Below, piece after piece: positions 1 through 12,334 of a stretch of 64,000 nt of DNA (the first letter of the stretch is position 1; the number at the start of each line of letters is the position of its first letter). Source of the DNA: Symsagittifera roscoffensis (taxonomy: Eukaryota > Xenacoelomorpha > Acoela > Convolutidae); assembly GCF_963678635.1 (NCBI RefSeq), contig NC_087065.1, positions 6,905,209 through 6,969,208 on the forward strand, given 5' to 3'. Under the pieces are notes generated by a model. That model saw only the letters and a program-made list of their open reading frames with translations. It had not been told where the DNA came from and searched no databases. Made by a program: the position numbers and the translations under genes.

Positions 1-340
1 TGGGTGGAATCAGTTCAAAACAAGTATTTATAGTATTTGCTTTATACCAGGATATTTATCACTGTAAAGTATTTAGAACTAATCAATCATGATCCAATAC
101 TAAAACTTATGATAAATTGTAAAGCTGAAACTATTCATAGTTTCGGCTAGAGAAACTATAGTTAAACAAGAAATCAGTTACCGCTTTCTCTCCTCTAAAT
201 TCGTAAGAATACCATTATATACTAGACTAGGAATTATTGAGACTAGGAATTAAAAGAGTAAGATTAGGATCGGTATTAGACTAGGAAACTTCACGAATCT
301 ATCCGGCCGAAAATAAGATAGTGTGACGAACAGACGGATG
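1..340. repeat. Dispersed repeat R, left copy
   Basis: This stretch resembles 7155-7690 in the same orientation. Shared segments include the run around CAGTTCAAAACAAGTATTT, the pyrimidine-rich CTTTCTCTCCTCTAAATTCG block and the CACGAATCTATCCGGCCGAAA block. The CCGGCCG core also recurs in the U elements near 9190, 25510 and 33236, so R may be a diverged terminal part of U. No coding potential was seen. LTR or UTR identity is only a possibility. Confidence 0.5.
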
Positions 341-2107
341 CCAGAGCTTACTCTTGTTTTTGTTTTCGAAAGTTCCTTTTCCGGAAAAATATCTACAAAA
401 AAAGTTAAAGGCAATTGAAACACTCGGCGGGGCTTTGCATTGATACTTAAGAGCAGTCTTTCAAACTAATTAACTAGAACGGTGCAAAATCAACTTGCAT
501 GTCGTGCAAAACTAACTGTACATTGAAAACCCGAAAAACCATGTCGAACTTGATTGCTGTCTTGCCCGGAGTTGTTTTAAATTCAATGTAATTTTACAAC
601 TTTGACGTATGATGCGTTTGAATACATTTTAGGACGAAGATAAAACTTAAAAGGTGATATCTTTGAAATGCAAGGACAAAGGTTTGACCCTTGGGTAATT
701 TATAGAACAGGATCTTAAGGGGAATTTGTTTGTGACATTCTTCAGTTTTCGTTGCTGCTATCTTGTCTCTTGATAATCTTCACAAGCCAGTTCTTACAAG
801 CTATCGGAATAGTCTGGAAATGCTTTACCAGAATAATAGTGAGTACTGAATTGATCAAGCTGAAAGACCGCATCCAAATAGTGATATATAACTCGGCGGT
901 TTGCGCTCTTCTTCTTAATTTAGCGGGTTCAACTTCTTCAGGAATAATCTTCCATCTCATCACTGAAATCAATCACAGACCACTTTAGACCCCGGGTTGA
1001 GGTGATCGAATGTTATTTTTGATCGACTCGACTAAAAAAAGGCTACGTTTCGACCAGGCGCGGATCTAGTAATTTCTCGAGGCGTGGGATTTTCAAAAAT
1101 GTTTTGAAAATTTTGCCGACATTTCTTTTAGGTCGACCAAATTGATTTTCTGAGCTCTCGGAAATCACTATAAAGACCCAAACATGACCAAATTTTCTGC
1201 GCCGCAGGCAAATTTCTGAAAAAAGCTATAAAAAGAGTTTCGACTATTGGATAGAAGAAAAAATAGCGTGCTACGTGTACCCATATTGGCTTTTTTCAAT
1301 TTTTTGGTTTAGTAAATTTTTACTAGATCTACCAGACCAATGTGAGATTTTTTCCATCTGTTTTCAAAAAAATAGGGAATAAATTTTTAGGGAATAATTT
1401 TAACAAGGGAATAAATTTTTCCGGTTTGAATGTTATAATAAGCAAAAAGACAAAAAAAATGAAAAACGAATTGAAATAGTTCTCCAAGAAAGAGTAGGCT
1501 GATTTCGTTTAATATCCACTGACACATTATGCAGCTCAATTAGCGACGAGTTTTGAAAAGGTTTGAACGGTTTGTGAGCCATAGTTTGCCCTGAATTAAA
1601 AGAATATGACTAGGTTTTTTTTGAAAACAAAACACCCAATGGTTTTCTCGTATGAACCATATTTAGGTGACAAAAAATCGCACAGGTGAACTCAAAACGC
1701 AGATTTGCCATAAAAAACTCAGATAATGCAATTCACACAGAACTATAACAAAAAACCTAATTTTTGTATAGGGCTAGATGGATCTTATTCATTTTATTGA
1801 TTGTTTTTTTTTTGCCAGTTTTAACTTTTTTAAGATGTATTTTAAGATTGCTTTGCATGAAAAAACGAGCGAGTTTGCGCTGCGTTATAGACACGGCTCT
1901 AATTAGATAAATTTATTTTTTTTCCATTTTATTTCATTGGTAAAAATAAACAAATGTTATAAGTTTTTGGTAATTCTTTGACAAATTACTGGAGAATTCA
2001 CGTCATTAGATTCCAGAGACGTTTGTTTACATATTAAAAATTGTCCTTCGAATTTAAAAGTAATTAGTTTTTTGTAAACGTGTAAAGTGAGTTGAACGAA
2101 ATATAAT
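341..2107. other. No recognisable gene
   Basis: AT-rich sequence without a recognisable product. Open frames of about 77 codons lie on both strands at 742-988. The plus frame is hydrophobic and the minus frame is basic, but neither resembles a known family and they are antisense to each other. The segment at 1040-1130 has the look of old transposon debris but could not be assigned. Confidence 0.4.
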
Positions 2108-3522
2108 TGAAACTAGCGCCTTTTTTGCGATCCACATTTATGCCACGCTTGACCTGGAGCAATATTTGCTCTGATAAAAAACATATATTACTTTTTTCAA
2201 TCAAATTTAATTGTTTTGCTTATTGCCAACTTTTAAAAATAAGATATACTTTTTGCAGATTTGGTTATTGACAAATTTTACAATTCACATGAAAACTGTG
2301 TGCAAAGCCATTTTTCCCATACCTTCACGTATGGGATTTTATGGTAGTCTGTCTTCGGTGCAAGCACTTACATGTTGGTTGTGACTGACCACAATTTTTG
2401 TTGCTTGCTTAACTTCTCAGTTTACTTCTATTTCTCAGAAATGCAAGTTCATTTGGAAAGGATTCAAACAGTGACAAAAATGAATAAAAATTAATTATCT
2501 GCAGAAAAACGTTCAAGTTTCAGATCTGTTGTTTTTGTGTAGAACTTTGGGTATATTGTTTCAAAAATTGATTAAAATGCTTTTTGATTTGCAAAAAAAT
2601 TATGCTGTTTAACTTCATTAAATAACCATTACCAAAACCCTCTAAGGCCGTTTTTTTTGTTTATCAAATTTCATGCACACAAAAAACAGGTCGTATACAG
2701 ATTAAACATAGATTATATACAATTTATGTACAGATTATATGCTGATTGTATACAAATTTTAAACATACTATATTATATGCAGACTATGTACAGATTAAGT
2801 ACAGGTCTTGTACTGACTATATACATATTTCATACAAGTTAAATAGTGACTTTTTCAGCATACTTGTTTGCTCATCAAATAAAACGACTGTGGTGAAACA
2901 AAATTATAATGTAAGTTTCTCAGTTAACCTTTTGTGCTGATGTTTGGCTTAATGAACAAAAAAGCTTAAGACCAGTGAGTATATTATCAAAAATTAAATT
3001 TTCTAATTTAGTTTTTCTAATTTTTTGTTCATGTTTTTCACACAAAATTGAAAAGTTGATCTTATTGATGTCATTTGAAAAATTTTGGTACAAACATACT
3101 TTTCTTACAGCGGGAATTTTAGTGGGAGATTTTCAAATTTGTAGTTCGCCGTACACACTTCAGCTCATTAAAACAGTGCGGAAAAAAATTCCTGCTAACA
3201 AAATTTTGCTAAATTTTGTGGAAACAAAACTAATATTCTTTGGAAGATCAAAACTGAAATTGTTACGATCCCTTTAACTTTTGACAATGAAATCAAATTT
3301 AAGTAGAGTTATTTGAATAATATCTACAGATTATAAAGAAGTTTTTGTTACAGATTATAGTTTGACTATATGCAGATTATCTAAATAAAATACACAGGTT
3401 TTATGGAATCGAAAACTCTAATAGTTTGGCACTAAAGTTCATTCGTTTTTAGTGACAAAAAACCGAATCTTTTTGTAGAGAATAGATTATCGTTCGCAAA
3501 AACCTTGTAGATCAATCGCCTT
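2108..3522 (+). repeat. 1.4-kb tandem direct duplication, unit 1
   Basis: The segment starting TGAAACTAGCGCC is repeated head to tail at 3523 with a period of about 1415 bases and few differences along its whole length. Each unit contains a TATACAGATTA-like minisatellite and a 100-codon open frame (2975-3277) that begins with GTG. Nearly all differences between the two versions of that frame change an amino acid, which argues against coding. The junction is simple, so unequal exchange or replication slippage is the likely origin. Confidence 0.9.
2693..2838. repeat. TATACAGATTA-type degenerate short repeat
   Basis: A run of imperfect motifs of 10-11 bases (TATACAGATTA, TGTACAGATTA, TATGCAGACTA and similar). 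The same array is carried in the second large unit at 4107-4252, and isolated motifs recur at 3330-3385 and 4735-4795. It has no apparent coding value. Confidence 0.7.
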
Positions 3523-4932
3523 TGAAACTAGCGCCTTTTTTGCGATCCACATTTATGCCACGCTTGACCTGGAGCAATATTTGCTCTGATATAAAATATA
3601 TATTTCTTTTTTCAATCAAATTTAATTGTTTTGCTTATTGCCAACTTTTTAAAATACGATATACTTTTTGCAGATTTGGTTATTGACAAATTTTACAATT
3701 CACATGAAAACTGTGTGCTAAGCCATTTTCCCATACCTTCATGTATGGGATTTTATGGTAGTTTGTCTTCGGTGCAAGCACTTACAGGTTGGTTGTGACT
3801 GACCACAATTTTTGTTGCTTGCTTAACTTCTCAGTTTACTTCTATTTCTCAGAAATGTAAGTTCATTTGGAAAGGATTCAAACAGTGACAAAAATGAATA
3901 AAAATTAACTATCTGCAGAAAAACGTACAAGTTTCAGATCTGTTGTTTTTGTGTAGAACTTTGGGTACATTGTTTGAAAAATTGATTAAAATGCTTTTTG
4001 ATTTGCAAAAAAATTATGCTGTTTAACTTCATTAAATAACCATTACCAAAACCCTCTAAGGCCGTTTTTTTTGTTTATCAAATTTCATGCACACAAAAAA
4101 CATCTCGTATACAGATTATACATAGATTATATACAAATTATGTACAGATTATATGCTGATTGTATACAAATTATAAACATACTATATTATATGCAGACTA
4201 TGTACAGATTAAGTACAGGTCTTGTTTAGACTATATACATATTTCATACAAATTAAATAGTGATTTTTTCAGCATACTTGTTTGCTCATCAAATAAAACG
4301 ACTGTGGTGAAACAAAATTATAATGTAAGTTTCTCAGTTAACCTTTTGTGCTGATGTTTGGCTTAATGAACAAAAAAGCTTAAGACCAGTGAGTATATTA
4401 TCAAAAATTAATTTTTCTAATTTAGTTTTTCTAATTTTTTGTTCATGTTTTTCACACAAAAATGAAAAGTTGATCTTATTGATGTCATTTGAAAAATTTT
4501 GGTACAAACATACTTTTCTTACAGCGGGAACCTTAATGGGAGATTTTCAAATTTGTAGTTCGCCGTACACACTTCAGCTCACTAACACAGTGCGGAAAAA
4601 AATTCCTGCTAACAAAATTTTGCTAAATTTTGTGGAAACAAAACTAATATTCTTTGGAAGATCAAAACTGAAATTGTTACGATCCCTTTAACTTTTGACA
4701 ATGAAATCAAATTTAAGTAGAGTTATTTGCATAATCTCTACAGATTATAAAGAAGTTTTTGTTACAGATTAATTTTTGACTATATGCAGATTATCTAAAT
4801 AAAATACACAGGTTTTAGGGAATCGAAAACTCTAATAGTTTGGCACTAAAATTCATTCGTTTTTAGTGACAAAAAACCGATTTTTTTTGTAGAGAATAGA
4901 TTATCGTTCGCAAAAACCTTGTAGATCAATCG
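3523..4932 (+). repeat. 1.4-kb tandem direct duplication, unit 2
   Basis: Second copy of the unit at 2108-3522. It ends at GTAGATCAATCG (4921-4932), matching the end of unit 1 at 3507-3518, after which unique sequence follows. The copies differ by scattered substitutions and small indels, so the duplication is relatively young compared with the Polinton debris in this window. Confidence 0.9.
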
Positions 4933-5295
4933 ATTCTACAATTATGGTAATCTGTATTGATTTCTACTGTACATAATTGATTTTTATCCATTTTGTCACA
5001 GCGGGTTTCGTTTAGTTGTTCTTGTTTCTGAGAAATAAAGCTTTCAAAATTCTGCTAGTCGAATTATGTTAAAGTTTTCAAACTTTAAGCTGGTCGAACT
5101 TTATAATAGTCAAGCGGTCACCGTTTAACTTTTTGTCAAGATTATCCTAAAACTAGCTAGAGTCAGAACTACGTATATACATCTGTTTTGAACAACAGAC
5201 CCGGACCTTTTTTCTTGGAACATACCCGGAACCACTTTTTCAATTTCAATCAGAAGGCTTAAAAAACTCTTGTTATCCCAACTTTTGTAACGAAA
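4933..5295. other. No recognisable feature
   Basis: Unique AT-rich sequence between the tandem duplication and the foldback element. I see no gene, RNA or repeat in it. Confidence 0.4.
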
Positions 5296-6340
5296 GTAAC
5301 GCAATATTTGTGCTCGGGGTGGGTTTTTCTGACAAATTTCGAATTTTTAACTTGCCATTTTAGACGGTATTTTCCAAACATCTTTCAAAAGGTATTGTTG
5401 TTCTGAGCTTAAACTTGAAAGGATATTTCACCTGTGATGGTTTTTTGTAAAGTTATGGGGGTTTAAAGATTGCCACTTTGGCGGATTTGGTACAAATTGT
5501 GATTTATTTTGCGCTATCAACATGTAAACAGATATTTAATCCGTCTTAGAAATCGTTCCAAATTGGTTGAAGGAAGCCGATTTGCCATAATTGACTTGTT
5601 ACTAGGAGCGAAATTTATCACTTTGTACTCTATATGGCGTGTTGGGGGATGATTTCCACAAAAAGTCTCAAAATTAGAAAAAAAAATCAGTTTTGGTTTT
5701 TATTAAATTTTTTTTTTAATGCTATTACTGCTCCATAAACCTTAAAAGGCAGTCGGAACATTCAGGGCCTCACCCTGATACGAGCAGTCTTGTTGATTTT
5801 GGCATTCGAGACCTGTGCTCCTTTTGCTTAATAAACTAGTGTGTGCGCAAATTATAACAAAACTGCTCGCGTCAGGGCGAAGCCCTGAAAGTTCCGACTG
5901 CCTTTCAAGGTCTATGGAGCAGTAATAGCATGAAAAAAATATTAATAAAAACCAAAACTGATTTTTTTTTAATTTTGAGACTCTTTGTGAAAACCATCCC
6001 CCAACACGCCATATAACGTACAAAGTGATGAAATTTGCTCCTAGAAACAAATCAATTATGGCAAAACGGCTTCCTTCAACCAATTTGGAAGGATTTCTAA
6101 GACGAATTAAATATCTGCTTACACGTTGATAGCGCAAAATAAATCTCAAATTGTCCCAAATTGACCAAAAAGCCCCAAAAAATGATCACAGGTGAAATAT
6201 TTGTTAAAATTTAGGCTCAGGACAACAATACCTTCTGAATGATATTTTAAAAATTCCGCAAAAATGGCTAGTTAAAAAAGTCGAAATTTGTCTATGAAAA
6301 AAAAACCCACCCGAGCACAAAAAATTACGTTATCTTGGAA
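5296..6340. mobile_element. Foldback (long inverted repeat) element, about 1.05 kb
   Basis: The left arm (about 5296-5795) and right arm (about 5855-6340) are inverted copies over nearly their whole length with moderate divergence. They are separated by a loop of about 60 bases. The outer ends read GTGCTCGGG on the left and CCCGAGCAC on the right. The inner ends read CGAGCAG and CTGCTCG. The DNA could form a stem close to 490 bp. There is no transposase. A minus-strand open frame across 5742-6149 simply reads through arm and loop. This looks like a foldback-type non-autonomous DNA transposon. No target-site duplication was identified. Confidence 0.85.
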
Positions 6341-6567
6341 CAACAAGTGCATTTTCTAAGAACAGATCTAACGCATGAAAAATCGCAACTGAACCATGGT
6401 TATTGTTTCAAATTAAAAGCACATTGCGATTTGAAATTTGGTTCTTTCATTTCAGTAATTTCATATAACGCCTAAACGCCAAAATTAAGCCAGCGTCCGT
6501 CAATAAGGAGGTGGTTGGGAGAAGGGGTTGTTGAGTTTCAATGAAATAATCTATTATTTGAACATAC

Positions 6568-6868
6568 GGCCCCATATTTTGAATTCGACATCTGAAACAG
6601 ACACGTTGTAGGCGTAATTAGCCACTACACTCATAATAATATAAGGAATGATGCAAGTCGTATAAGCAATACTGATGACGCCGAACAAGTTAGCCAGTAG
6701 CTTTTTCCTCCGTTGTACTCCCTGGTTGCTTGAACTTTGAGTAGCAGCTGATTCCGTCTTCAACACCCAATAACTTTTCCAATACAAGTAAGGGCAGCAT
6801 AATACTGCAGCGCCTACAGTGACAAATATGAGGATTGCTCGGAAATATAATTTTTTGAACAGGCAATG
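6568..6868 (-). CDS. Rhodopsin-like GPCR exon (TM5-ICL3-TM6), possible host gene fragment
   Basis: The minus strand is open through a hydrophobic helix containing CCPYLYW, a polar Ser/Gln-rich loop ending in QRRKK, and a second helix with CIIPYII. This matches the layout TM5, third intracellular loop and TM6 of class A receptors, where TM6 carries a CWxP-like motif; here it reads CIIP. A cysteine and basic residues precede TM5, as in extracellular loop 2. A candidate acceptor (CTCAG) precedes 6868 and a consensus donor GTATGT follows at 6567-6562, so this could be an internal exon with TM7 elsewhere. Without splicing the frame stops a few codons later, before TM7. No other receptor exon was found in the window. 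It may be a real exon or a pseudogene piece, and the family is inferred from topology and short motifs only. Confidence 0.45.
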
Positions 6869-7154
6869 CTGAGTTGAGTACTCGAGTGCTTTTTACAGAA
6901 TTAATAATATATTTAATAAAAAAACACTACAACATTTTTTCCGGTACTAGTTTTGAAAAGACAGTCCAAAAAATGACTGCATGAGAAGCCCTAAGCCTTT
7001 CAAAAACATTCAAGCTTCTATCTGAATTTGTTCCTGATGTTTGTTCCTGTAAACGGACTTTTGTTACTTTCTAAAACTTCAATATGTGATTTTTTTTAAA
7101 AATTGAACTCCATGCTGTCCTATTTCAGCAAAGCAGGATGAGGAATTCTGTCAT

Positions 7155-7690
7155 GTTATAGAAAAAAGTATTGGAACCAGTTTAAAACAAGTATTTGTTA
7201 TATACTTTGAGTTTTACCACTTTAAAATATTTATAAATAACCAATCAACATCCATTGCTAAGATTTATTCATCAATTCAGCCAGAGAATAAAATAATATA
7301 TATACGAATCAGTTGCTTTCTTCTCCCCTATATATTCGCAAAATACCAGTTCCCAGACCTATCGAGACTAGAAAATATATGAGTAAGTTTAAAATTGGTA
7401 TTAGAATAAAAATTTGCACGAACCTATCCGGCCGAAAACAAGATCCTTATCCAAAATATCTCTATGATAAAACCATCCCGGGCTTAAACTCAGCTGGTGC
7501 GACCAAAAGAGTCTCAAACAGACCTAGGAAATTGTGACTAAGAAATATATGAGTAAGATTAGGATTGGTATTGATCTAAAAAGTTGCACGAATCTTTCGG
7601 GTCAAAAATAAGAAACCTTATCTGAAATTACTGAAATTACAACCCGGACTTAAACTCATCAGCTGCGAAAAGAGTCTCAAACAGACCTAC
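7155..7690. repeat. Dispersed repeat R, right copy, with 170-bp internal tandem repeat
   Basis: This copy matches 1-340. Inside it, two units starting at AAATATATGAGTAAG (about 7372 and 7542, period 170) each carry a GCACGAA block, a CCGG/CGGG block, a CTTAAACTCA block and GAGTCTCAAACAGACCTA. The 74-codon frame at 7313-7537 lies inside the repeat and is not credible as a gene. Confidence 0.6.
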
Positions 7691-8300
7691 ACGAGCTTTA
7701 GAACCCATTATCTGGCTTTACATACAACCAAACAAAACAAAACGAATTGATACTAGAAATAGCTTATTTCCACGGCTCAACAAACCTAATCAAGTCGAGC
7801 TCAAACTAAAGACCTAATCGATTCGTAACAAAAGACGATGAACCAAAACTCTGCATCGCAAAGCAAAAAATCAGCCAACGACGACAAAAATAGAAACTAT
7901 TCATGCAGTAAAATTTTAAATACTGCAAAATCTGCACTAAATAGAGCCGTAAACTCAAATTAATAAGCCGCATTTTTAAAGAAAAACTGATATATTGGTA
8001 ATTATATAGTTATCAACTAGACGTCGATAAAATTGTATCAACCTTAAGTTTTAAATCTGCAGTAAATTTTATCGAAATTTTATTCAAATTTTATAATTCA
8101 TAAACCATAAAAATACAAAACAATATAACATTTAGTGTCGAGGATCATTACAATATGCTGTTAGTCTCGAGAATCATCATCTTTTTCTGTCTCTCGTTAT
8201 CCAGGACAATTGAAAATTGAGCAATAACTTAATGCAAAATCAAGATCAACAAGACCTTTCTTGGATCCTCAACTATTTAAAAAAAAAATTAATTTTTCTA
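7691..8300. other. No recognisable gene
   Basis: AT-rich sequence leading into the first U element. I see no open frame of note, RNA gene or clear repeat. Confidence 0.4.
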
Positions 8301-11300
8301 AAAATTTATCTACTCATAGTGGCTTCTCTGTGATCTTAATTTTTAAAACATCAACTTAATTATTCATATCAGATCATCTAGGGTTCTCCTCGGATCTTTA
8401 GCCTTTAATCTTTAATCTAACTGTTTAACCTGATTCTTTCGATCGACTTGTGTTCTAATTATACAAGAACCTTCTGAATTGTTTTACTGTTCTTCAAATA
8501 TCGATCTCATATCGATCCTAATTAAGTAAGAGTGAGACTACTGAAATATAGAACCCCCCTATTTATTTGAGAACAGTATCACATCATTTTACCAAAGTGA
8601 TATGCCCTCTCCCCACCCCGTCTATACAGAGATAATTTTCACAAAAAGAGTAAGAACTAACGGTTTAGGAAATAGATAATTGGCTCCTATTTTGCACCAA
8701 GCATTCTAACACTTATGTCAACGTCAAATCTAGCAAACAAGCAAACTACCCTTCTACATATTTTCCTAATTAGAGATTCCGAAAACGACCTTGTAAAAAC
8801 CACGCATCAGCAAAAATTAGTATCTAAAAAAAATAAAAAGCAAATGAAAATACTCTTATTCACAAACAAAAACCAACTTCAAAAAATCGTTTTTCCCGGA
8901 GACGAAACTCAATTTCAGAATCTCGTTGAAAACCACAAGCATGCTTGAAAAAGTGAGAAATAACGAGTAAGAACATCTATTATTGTGTTACTACAATCGG
9001 CACACACAACAGTTCAACGAAAGACATTTTTCCACTTCATAAGCAACAACAGCATCATTTATAAAACGTGAACGAAGAAAAAAACATGCCAAAAAACCAG
9101 TACTAACATACGTATTGAATCATACTATAGGACATATTGAAAGTTACACATTAACAGTGATACCAATCCTTGAAAATTGATTCTATCCGGCCGTAAATGT
9201 CGACAGTGACCCATCAAGTGGACAAGTACAATTGTGGTATAATCTCATCGTAGAGTTATTTCAAAAAAACAACAGCCCATGGTGACAAGAGTTGCCAAAA
9301 ATTAAAACAGAAAAGCAAATACTAGAACCATATCTACCATGTATATGCAAAATAACATCACAATATATTAAATTCCTTATTTAAAAACTACCACCAGATT
9401 TGAATAATCAAACATCGTCTCGAAAAATACACTCGAATGAAAAAAAAAAAAATTTTTTGAAAGTTTTTTTTAAATATATCAAAAATTTAAAACAAAAAAT
9501 GAAACGAGCCAATTAAATATTCACAAATGACGTTTTTGCCAACACTAAAGCTTTGTCTCCATCTTCGATGCAGACGAAACATCACAATGATTTTATTACT
9601 GCTACAAACATGACGAAACACATCATAAAGAACTGAAATCAGTCTTATTTCATAATCGTCAAAAGCAGCTCGCAAAAATTTCTTTTACTGGAACGAAAAC
9701 TAAAAATGGAAACTTTTTGGAGGAACATCAATAAGGTCTTTGCAAACTTAAACAGCAGTCATCACATAGCAAACCCAAACTAAACAAAACAATCACAATC
9801 TTTTGAAAATAAATACAACCAACACCCACCCAAGAGTACAAATTCGCAATCAGTTAGCTTCCACGGCAAAATAAACACTCAATGAGATTCCTCTAAAAAT
9901 GACTCATTTTTCAACAAAATTAAAAATATGAAGTATTCGAGAGACAAAATAATACATGAGATCAACATCACTTCTCAGAAGATGAAGATTTTTTTTCACG
10001 GAAGTCGTCCGCTACCAAATTATTTTAATCAAAAGATATAACCATGGAATAATGATAACGATTCAGATGATAATTTTTATCCAGTTATTTTTGAACTATA
10101 CCTAGACCTGTGTGAAAGTCATGTGTGAAATTGTATTCTTTTCAAAAAACTTTAACCAAAAAGAATTAAACAATAACGAAGATTTTTATTAGATGATTTC
10201 TGCAGACTAAAAAATAAAACATTGGAACAACTCGCTGTGAAAAAAGAAACAATAGTAGAAAAAGCGTTTGCTTTAAGCACACAATAATAAATAAACACGA
10301 AAATGACATAAATTTAAATATGATTTTAACAACAAAATTTTGAAAAAATTAAAAAAAAATGCATCTTATCCTTCATCAACCCGTGAACGAGATACTGGAT
10401 TTAGAAAAATTGTAGGAAATTGGAAGAAGCAGAAATCAAAATGGAACTAGAAACAGACATCCAAATAAACAACTCACATGTAAATGTTATAGAAGATTCA
10501 GATGGTGAATTCGCAGAAAAAGTTGCATAAAAACTTGAAGATTTGGAATGTTAAAGGAAAACCTCATTCAAGAAGGGTTTAAATAATGTAGGCGATATGG
10601 ACATAGCATCGCCAAAAATAGACAAAAACAAGATGATAAATCAAATCAATGACCAAAATAACTATCCGAATAAATCTTTTTATCCAACCTTAAAAAAGAC
10701 CAAAGTCTACGATATAGGAAAATACAGAGAAGTAATAGTTTAAGGAATTCAGGTCCATCTTTCTTTAATTACGATGATTCACAACCGTCATGTAATAATA
10801 TCAATCGAGGAAGATCATCCGATAGATAAATTTTGTATTATAATACTCAAAACTGATATAGCCGTTCCAATAGCCGCAATAATCAATACAGAAATAATTA
10901 TTCAAGATGAAATTCAAACAGAAGTAATTATTCTTTCTTTAGTAAGAATCGAGTATACTCAAAAAACTGCAAGAGAAACTTCTCTATTGACCGTTTCAGA
11001 GAATATTCAAACAATCGCTATATAAAATATATAAACTCTAACAAGAACTTTTTTGATAAAACTAACAACTATAGATCACGAATAATCTCTATAAGTTCTA
11101 GCTATAGAAATATTAGCTATCAAAATAGATCATGAAGAAACTTTTCTGAATCATCACACCAAAATGATTCACAAAACTCAAATAGATAAAATCTAAATCA
11201 TCCCCACCCCGTCTTGCAAGCATTAAAAGACGCGAAGAAAAGGATAACAATAGTAAATGTTGAGGCTAAGGTGGTCGGGGGCATGGAAGACCCCATGTAT

Positions 11301-11785
11301 TAGGATACGTTATAGATTTTCGGTCTCTTCAATGCTATGTATTAACATTAGGTAAAGAGTCTACAAGGTATTAAAATAGGGATTAGAAATCTTAAGGTTT
11401 CATGGTTTGTGTGATGCTAAGAGAATGGTAAAAAAACGTTTTTTTTTTTGGATTTTGAGTAACAATGTCTAGGTTTTTTTGCAAACATTGCGGGCGCGTT
11501 ATCCTAATGGTGAATATCCTAGTTGTATTAGGAGTAGCGTTTTAACTGCTTTGATGCTCTATGCTGAAACCTACTGAAACTTCGAAAAAAGACAAATTTT
11601 TGAGAAAAAAAAGTAAATTACAAATAAAGTATATAAATCATTGCATTGTATACTTTATTTACTGTCATAATTTGTACTTAAAAACAAAACTACATATTTA
11701 CTTGAAATAACTTATAAAATTCAAAACATGCCTATCTTGAATATTATTCAAGTTTCTCTGGTAGAATTTAAAAAGAAGAAATGGG
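8301..11785 (+). mobile_element. Unclassified element U, copy 1 (most complete)
   Basis: Copy 1 of an element also seen at about 22520-24168, 25120-28490 and 32140-35170. It begins with the S segment (see 28751-28970) and runs through a C-rich block (CCCCACCCCGTCT) at 8612 and conserved coding-like blocks. It includes an Asn/Arg/Ser-rich stretch near 10760-11170, a second C-rich block at 11203 and a conserved GGTCGGGGGCATGGAAGAC segment near 11272. The plus-strand reading has many stops. The low-complexity RN/RS stretch and a TGGCTCCTGGATTTTGCACC segment shortly before the first open frame in sister copies would suit a decayed LTR retrotransposon with PBS and gag. That is inference; no reverse transcriptase was found. 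Confidence 0.55.
8715..8948 (+). pseudogene. Element U first open frame (unrecognised, gag-like position)
   Basis: A 77-codon frame beginning MSTSNLANKQ and ending in FQNLVENHKHA. The same reading is recognisable in the other U copies (around 23135, 25735 and 32760) but broken there by stops or frameshifts, so this copy is the least damaged. The peptide is basic and polar with no known motif. Its position just after a possible primer-binding site suggests the start of a gag-like gene. I do not recognise the family. Confidence 0.3.
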
Positions 11786-12150
11786 GGATAAATAGCTTAA
11801 AATCCGTTCAAATTATCAGTTTTTTTAGTTTTCTGTGAACCATTCGCCAAAAGTTCTTATTCGCCAATTATAAAGGAATAGGTTGTTCTTTTCTGACCCA
11901 AAGAATTATTAAAGTTGTAATTTTTGTTCAATCGAGCTATCATGATTCATTGTTCCCCTCTATCATTGCTTGGAGCTGAGTTGATGATTGCAAAAGAGTA
12001 TTTTGTTAGTTGAGGTATTTATTCACATCTAAACAAAAAAATTGTTATTTTGATAGAACAAATTAGGATAAAGAAGAATGATTAACGACTTTACAAGCAT
12101 ATAGGTATTGAATCAACCAAATCCCAGACACATGCCTTATGTACTGGACA
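11786..12150. other. No recognisable gene
   Basis: Sequence between the end of U copy 1 and the start of the large P1 duplication unit. I see nothing supportable in it. Confidence 0.4.
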
Positions 12151-12334
12151 GAGACTATTGAAAACTGATTGAAGAAATTTCTTGGGTTTTATATTAAACA
12201 GCATTTTTTATCTGCTTTTTCTGGAGATTTGGGTCTGAAGAAAAGCAAAAAAGATAGTAGAGAGAAAATAACAATGATGAACAATCCAAAAAAAATTTCA
12301 GGTTTAGAGAAACCTGAAAACTCAAAAAAATTTA

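Noticed and set aside
742-988. Overlapping open frames of 76 and 78 codons on opposite strands
   Set aside because: No family resemblance, no splice context and no second copy. One must be a shadow, and neither is supported.
2975-3277. 100-codon open frame, repeated at 4389-4691
   Set aside because: It starts at GTG, has no recognisable motif, and nearly all changes between the two copies alter the amino acid. It is a passenger of the duplication.
5742-6149. 135-codon minus-strand frame
   Set aside because: It spans one arm and the loop of the foldback element and has no equivalent open frame in the other arm.
11262-11330. Conserved GGTCGGGGGCATGGAAGACCCC segment (also near 27999 and 35009) as a possible small RNA gene
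   Set aside because: It can form only a short stem-loop, shows no tRNA, snRNA or spliced-leader features, and is always inside element U, so conservation follows from the repeat.
11490-11545. GCGCGTTATCCTAATGG-type segment as a tRNA-like gene
   Set aside because: There is no B box or cloverleaf. It lies inside element U and reads as part of a decayed frame.
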